Of a stretch of 9,333 nt of DNA, positions 6,580 to 9,333 are shown piece by piece. The position numbers and the translations under genes are program-made. Under the pieces are notes generated by a model that was given only the letters and a program-made list of their open reading frames with translations, had not been told where the DNA came from and did no database searches. Position 1 is the stretch's first letter. Every line of letters begins with the position of its first letter. The DNA comes from Bacteroidales bacterium UBA1309 (GTDB lineage Bacteria; Bacteroidota; Bacteroidia; Bacteroidales; Dysgonomonadaceae): positions 1-9,333 of the forward strand of contig DBTT01000037.1 of assembly GCA_002307185.1 (NCBI GenBank). Direction: 5' to 3'.

Positions 6580-7530
6580 ATGGAAATGATGTTATCTGTC
6601 ATTGTCCCGGTTTATAATCGGGCAGATCTGATTGAAAAAACGTTGAACAGTATTCTGGAACAGAGCTACCGGCCTCTTGAGCTGATTATAGTCGACAACA
6701 ATTCCAGCGATGCTTCTTATGAAGCTTGTTGCTGCTTTCGCGATCAACATCAATCAGAGGAATTCAAAGTGTTGGTGGTGCAAGAAGATCATCCCGGAGC
6801 GAATGCCGCCAGAAACAAAGGCTGGAGAAAAGCGTCCGGTGACTATCTGCTTTTTTTTGATTCGGACGACCAGATGTTCCCAGATTGCCTCTTGACTATT
6901 TACAATGAGTTATATCGGACCCACTTTCCGAAAATAATTGCTTTTCCTTTTCAAATTCGTTTTCAGGATGGACGGATGGCTTTTCGCCCCAATCATTATG
7001 GAAAAAATGCTGTTGATCAATTGCTTAATCCAATATTTTCGACTCATAACATTTGCTTTCGACGCACTTTATTTGGAGAAATAGCACCTTGGGATGAAAA
7101 GTTGCAACGATGGCAAGATTTGGAATTTGGTTTCCGCTTGTTGTTGAATGTGCAAGAATGGTGTTGGATAAAAGGACCGGCCTTGTATGAAGTGCTGGAT
7201 CATGAACATTCCATTAGCAGTGCTGCTTACTGGAAAGATCATATAGAGCTTGCCCGGACATTGGAACAAATACTAAAAACCATTATTCTTCAACCCGAAG
7301 GAAAAGAAAAGAGCCGTTTGTTACGAGCTTGGTGTTTCAAAACAACCTCTATGGCTGCTGAATTGAAGAAAGAAGGTTGTACGGACATCGCTTTAACCTA
7401 TCGGAAAAGGGCTTGTGATGAATTGCCGGAAGCAAGGAAACGGTGGAGCTGCTTTATTCTGTGGCTGCATTATTTTTACACTTCTCTCGGAGGCCGTGGT
7501 TTTTGGCGATGCGCTAATATTATAATTTAA
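6580..7530 (+). CDS. Family 2 glycosyltransferase
   Basis: A 316-residue family 2 glycosyltransferase and the last gene of the plus-strand series. Motifs: LSVIVPVYNRADLIEKTLNS at the N-terminus, IIVDNNSSD (36-44), HPGANAARNKGWRKASGDYL (71-90), the DxD region FDSDDQ (93-98), and WQDLEFGFRLL (178-188) as acceptor/catalytic region. The start is not certain: ATGs at 6580, 6586 and 6589 are all in frame, and the last would give MLSVIVPVYN, resembling the first gene of the series. It begins 12 bases after the preceding stop. Its last 11 bases overlap the 3' end of the convergent fucosyltransferase gene, leaving no space for a terminator between them. A run of eight T (6851-6858) lies in the codons just before the DxD motif. 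Donor and acceptor are unknown. Confidence 0.87.
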   Translation: MEMMLSVIVPVYNRADLIEKTLNSILEQSYRPLELIIVDNNSSDASYEACCCFRDQHQSEEFKVLVVQEDHPGANAARNKGWRKASGDYLLFFDSDDQMFPDCLLTIYNELYRTHFPKIIAFPFQIRFQDGRMAFRPNHYGKNAVDQLLNPIFSTHNICFRRTLFGEIAPWDEKLQRWQDLEFGFRLLLNVQEWCWIKGPALYEVLDHEHSISSAAYWKDHIELARTLEQILKTIILQPEGKEKSRLLRAWCFKTTSMAAELKKEGCTDIALTYRKRACDELPEARKRWSCFILWLHYFYTSLGGRGFWRCANIII

Positions 7531-8350
7531 TCCATTCAGGCAAAGCAATGGTCTGTTTTTGACCTTTTATCCACACTTTCGGAGTAACTACGCGTTTTTG
7601 AGGGTGTTTGCCCATAAATGCCCCCCACCAGCTGAAAGAGCTGTTGGAAAGGATGTGGTCACGGCATTGGGACATTAACCAGATATACCAAAAGGGGTTA
7701 ATCTGCTCATTCTTGACTATAACATGTTGAGTTGGTAGCTGAATATTTGCGGAGACCCAATCCGGATCATCTGAGAAAATAAACAGCTGATAGGCTTCTA
7801 AACCTTTTGTCAGGTAGTCCAACGCTTTTTCGTAATATTCTGCATCGCAGATTCCGTATTGCTTCTGATAGGCTTCTGAAAAATAATCGCCTCGTCGTAC
7901 ATGCATGGAGATACTGTATCCTTCATTTATGCGATGGGCCAGTTCCTGTATTTGATTGGGTATCGGTTCTTTTGGGTGAAAGTACGATTCCCAATTTTTT
8001 ACGTTTTGAATGAAGAAGTTTGTTTGCCAATATCCATCAAAAAACAAATACCGCCCTTTAATCGGGAAAGTGAATGTAGATTCTGTCACTCGTTTGACAA
8101 AAGGATTCAGATCAAACAGAAATCGGCTAATGTAGAAAAATACCGATTTGTAACGATAGTAAATCCGACGATCCTCAATCGTTGGAAAATCACTGATAAT
8201 ATCAATGCCGCATGATCGATCCGGGGTGTGATACCGATAGGCGCTTTTATCTATAAAAATATTCTCATACCCTTGTTCCTTTAAATAGAGAGCAAGCGCA
8301 TATTGAAACAATTGGTTTCCGAATCCAGATGATATTTTGACAATATACAT
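7520..8350 (-). CDS. Alpha-1,2-fucosyltransferase, family GT11
   Basis: A 276-residue GT11 enzyme. The family transfers fucose from GDP-fucose, mostly in alpha-1,2 linkage to a terminal galactose, the reaction that creates the H blood-group structure; Helicobacter FutC and E. coli WbsJ/WbnK-type enzymes belong here. Visible motifs are SGFGNQLFQYALALYL (8-23), the hallmark HVRRGDY (150-156) that binds GDP-fucose, IFSDD (191-195) and SNSSFSWWGAFM (235-246), which are the conserved motifs of the family in correct order. No signal peptide is present, so it acts in the cytoplasm on a lipid-linked or nascent glycan. Its ATG directly follows the TGA of the GT6 gene with no spacer, so the two are probably translated together. 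The pair suggests synthesis of an A- or B-like epitope. The exact acceptor sugar (Gal on GlcNAc, GalNAc or Glc) cannot be inferred. Confidence 0.92.
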   Translation of the reverse strand: MYIVKISSGFGNQLFQYALALYLKEQGYENIFIDKSAYRYHTPDRSCGIDIISDFPTIEDRRIYYRYKSVFFYISRFLFDLNPFVKRVTESTFTFPIKGRYLFFDGYWQTNFFIQNVKNWESYFHPKEPIPNQIQELAHRINEGYSISMHVRRGDYFSEAYQKQYGICDAEYYEKALDYLTKGLEAYQLFIFSDDPDWVSANIQLPTQHVIVKNEQINPFWYIWLMSQCRDHILSNSSFSWWGAFMGKHPQKRVVTPKVWIKGQKQTIALPEWIKL

Positions 8351-9124
8351 TCAATATTTTCTTTTAATTTTGGCATTGATTTGTCTAAAGAGATACATCA
8401 TTGGTTTCTTTTTTTGTCGAAAAATTTGATAGAACCCTAGCGTTGCTTCTTTGCGGCGAAAGATGATGAAAGGTTGATCGGGCTCCTCCCACTCTTCCGG
8501 GCGGCCGTAGATGGTGGAAAGGCATAAAGGATGCCGGTTGATCAGATATTTATTGAGATGAGATTCGTCGTTGTTGCGAGCAGTTATCCCGTTGGCCCAA
8601 TCCAACTGGACTTTTTCGAGCAACGTTTCATTCATCACATTAAATTCAGGAGTACGTCCACCATACAAGCCTCCCTGATAATAGCGTTCTCCTTCGGCTC
8701 GGTCTATGCAGGCTGTGGAAGCCGGATTACGGTCGTAAGGTAAGTCCTCTTTCTGATAAGTCAAAAAAGTATGAAAAGATAAGTGGACCAGATAGTCATT
8801 ATCACGGTCTGGAAGAATTTCTTCTTTATGTATTTTTTTTAGGAACAACGTGTTGGCGTTAAAGAAAAAACAATAGTCGTATTCTTTAAGCTGATCGGCG
8901 ATGGAATGGAAGAATTGAAAGCGGTTTAGGGTATTTTGAGGCCATCCTTCATTCGGGACATGAAAAAAAGTCGTTTTTTTGTTGTTTTCCAATAGTTTAG
9001 AATCCGTAAAAACAAAATAATGTTTGGTACAATCGTTCAGAAAATAGGATTCGCATGAGCTGTGAAACAATTTCCAGAAACGATCGTAACGGCCTATCGC
9101 AATATAGAGTATGGCTATTTTCAT
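8351..9124 (-). CDS. Family GT6 alpha-1,3-GalNAc/Gal transferase (ABO blood-group type)
   Basis: A 257-residue retaining glycosyltransferase of family GT6, which includes the human A/B blood-group enzymes and bacterial relatives such as Bacteroides ovatus BoGT6a. It should add alpha-1,3-linked GalNAc or Gal to a galactose that carries alpha-1,2-fucose. Visible family motifs: NRFQFF (67-72), FFFNANTLF (86-94), NPASTACI (133-140), YYQGGLYGG (148-156) and DWANGITARNNDESHLNKYL (175-194), whose Glu187 corresponds to the catalytic Glu303 of the human enzymes. Unlike the mammalian proteins it lacks a transmembrane anchor and stem, and Asn89-Ala90-Asn91 replaces the metal-binding DxD; BoGT6a has the same substitution and works without metal ions. 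Gly152 aligns with Gly268 of human A-transferase (Ala in B), which leans toward GalNAc, but Gln150 is not diagnostic. The start overlaps the upstream stop by 4 bases. Confidence 0.93.
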   Translation of the reverse strand: MKIAILYIAIGRYDRFWKLFHSSCESYFLNDCTKHYFVFTDSKLLENNKKTTFFHVPNEGWPQNTLNRFQFFHSIADQLKEYDYCFFFNANTLFLKKIHKEEILPDRDNDYLVHLSFHTFLTYQKEDLPYDRNPASTACIDRAEGERYYQGGLYGGRTPEFNVMNETLLEKVQLDWANGITARNNDESHLNKYLINRHPLCLSTIYGRPEEWEEPDQPFIIFRRKEATLGFYQIFRQKKKPMMYLFRQINAKIKRKY

Positions 9125-9333
9125 AAACGACTCTTCCAGTTATATAATTCAACCATCATCCGGTTAAGGAATGGATGTTGAACACAAAAATAAAGAAATT
9201 TCTGTTTAAATGGCCACGGAATGCCTCGTGACTGGGTTTCTTCCTGAACCTGATTCGCCCATTCCCGATCTTGTGTTGTAAAGGCATAGTGGATAAAATC
9301 GGGCAACGTCCTGTGCAAATAAGGACGAAGATT
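9121..9333 (-). CDS. C-terminus of an unidentified protein, probably part of the glycan locus
   Basis: The frame is open from the window edge at 9333 to a TGA at 9121-9123, giving the last 70 residues of a longer protein cut by the window. The visible part is basic and aromatic (for example PWPFKQKFLYFCVQHPFLNR) and ends in a probable helix with YNWKSRL. I do not recognise a family from it. The 4-base ATGA overlap with the GT6 gene shows it is in the same transcription unit, so another glycosyltransferase or glycan-processing protein is a reasonable guess, but no catalytic motif is visible to support it. Confidence 0.7.
   Translation of the reverse strand, partial: NLRPYLHRTLPDFIHYAFTTQDREWANQVQEETQSRGIPWPFKQKFLYFCVQHPFLNRMMVELYNWKSRL

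Noticed and set aside
6572..6589. A six-codon-scale frame (ATG AAA CAA TGG AAA TGA) overlapping the start of the third glycosyltransferase, considered as a leader peptide
   Set aside because: Too short and without any regulatory structure nearby; such frames arise by chance around A/T-rich starts.
6851..6858. T8 tract in the third family 2 glycosyltransferase gene, considered as a phase-variation site
   Set aside because: A/T runs of seven to eight bases also occur in coaBC (168-175) and the GT6 gene (8832-8839), so this is expected from base composition; only the G8 tract stands out.
1..9333. CRISPR arrays, tRNA or rRNA genes, insertion sequences and invertible promoter repeats
   Set aside because: Reading by eye found no regularly spaced repeats, no cloverleaf or rRNA-like sequence, no transposase or recombinase motifs and no long inverted repeats flanking the glycosyltransferase promoter.

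Overview
The window looks like a Bacteroidales chromosome (Bacteroides/Parabacteroides relatives). DnaN, MurB, CoaBC and a DnaQ-type exonuclease with a Bacteroidetes-style C-terminal tail are all recognisable, and the promoters fit the Bacteroidetes TAnnTTTG (-7) form rather than TATAAT. No Shine-Dalgarno sequence is obvious before the genes, which is also usual in this phylum. The species cannot be named from the sequence alone.

Left half (1-4554), all on the minus strand: a compact housekeeping series read in the order murB, a PhnP-like metallo-hydrolase, dnaN, a DEDDh exonuclease, coaBC (cut by the left edge of the window). Gaps are 11, 143, 3 and 2 bases. dnaN therefore probably has its own start site as well as any read-through, while exonuclease and coaBC follow dnaN as one unit. 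Together they cover cell-wall precursor synthesis, the replication clamp, a proofreading-type nuclease and coenzyme A synthesis.

Centre (4555-4675): a short divergent promoter region. A murB promoter reads left and a glycosyltransferase promoter reads right, with their upstream elements almost back to back.

Right half (4676-9333): a surface-glycan locus. Three family 2 glycosyltransferases run on the plus strand (overlap of 4 bases, then a gap of 12). They meet, tail to tail with an 11-base overlap, a minus-strand series read as unknown protein (cut by the right edge), then a GT6 enzyme of the ABO blood-group type, then a GT11 alpha-1,2-fucosyltransferase. These three are translationally coupled (4-base overlap, then stop codon directly abutting start codon).

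The most interesting element is the GT11-GT6 pair. In mammals an alpha-1,2-fucosyltransferase makes the H antigen and a GT6 enzyme adds GalNAc or Gal to give the A or B antigen. Here both activities are predicted from two touching genes, so the bacterium probably caps an LPS/lipooligosaccharide or capsular glycan with an A- or B-like structure. The GT6 protein carries Asn-Ala-Asn where mammalian enzymes have the metal-binding Asp-x-Asp, as in the metal-independent bacterial GT6 enzymes. No tRNA, rRNA, insertion sequence, CRISPR array or convincing terminator was found, and no gene-free stretch exceeds about 145 bases.
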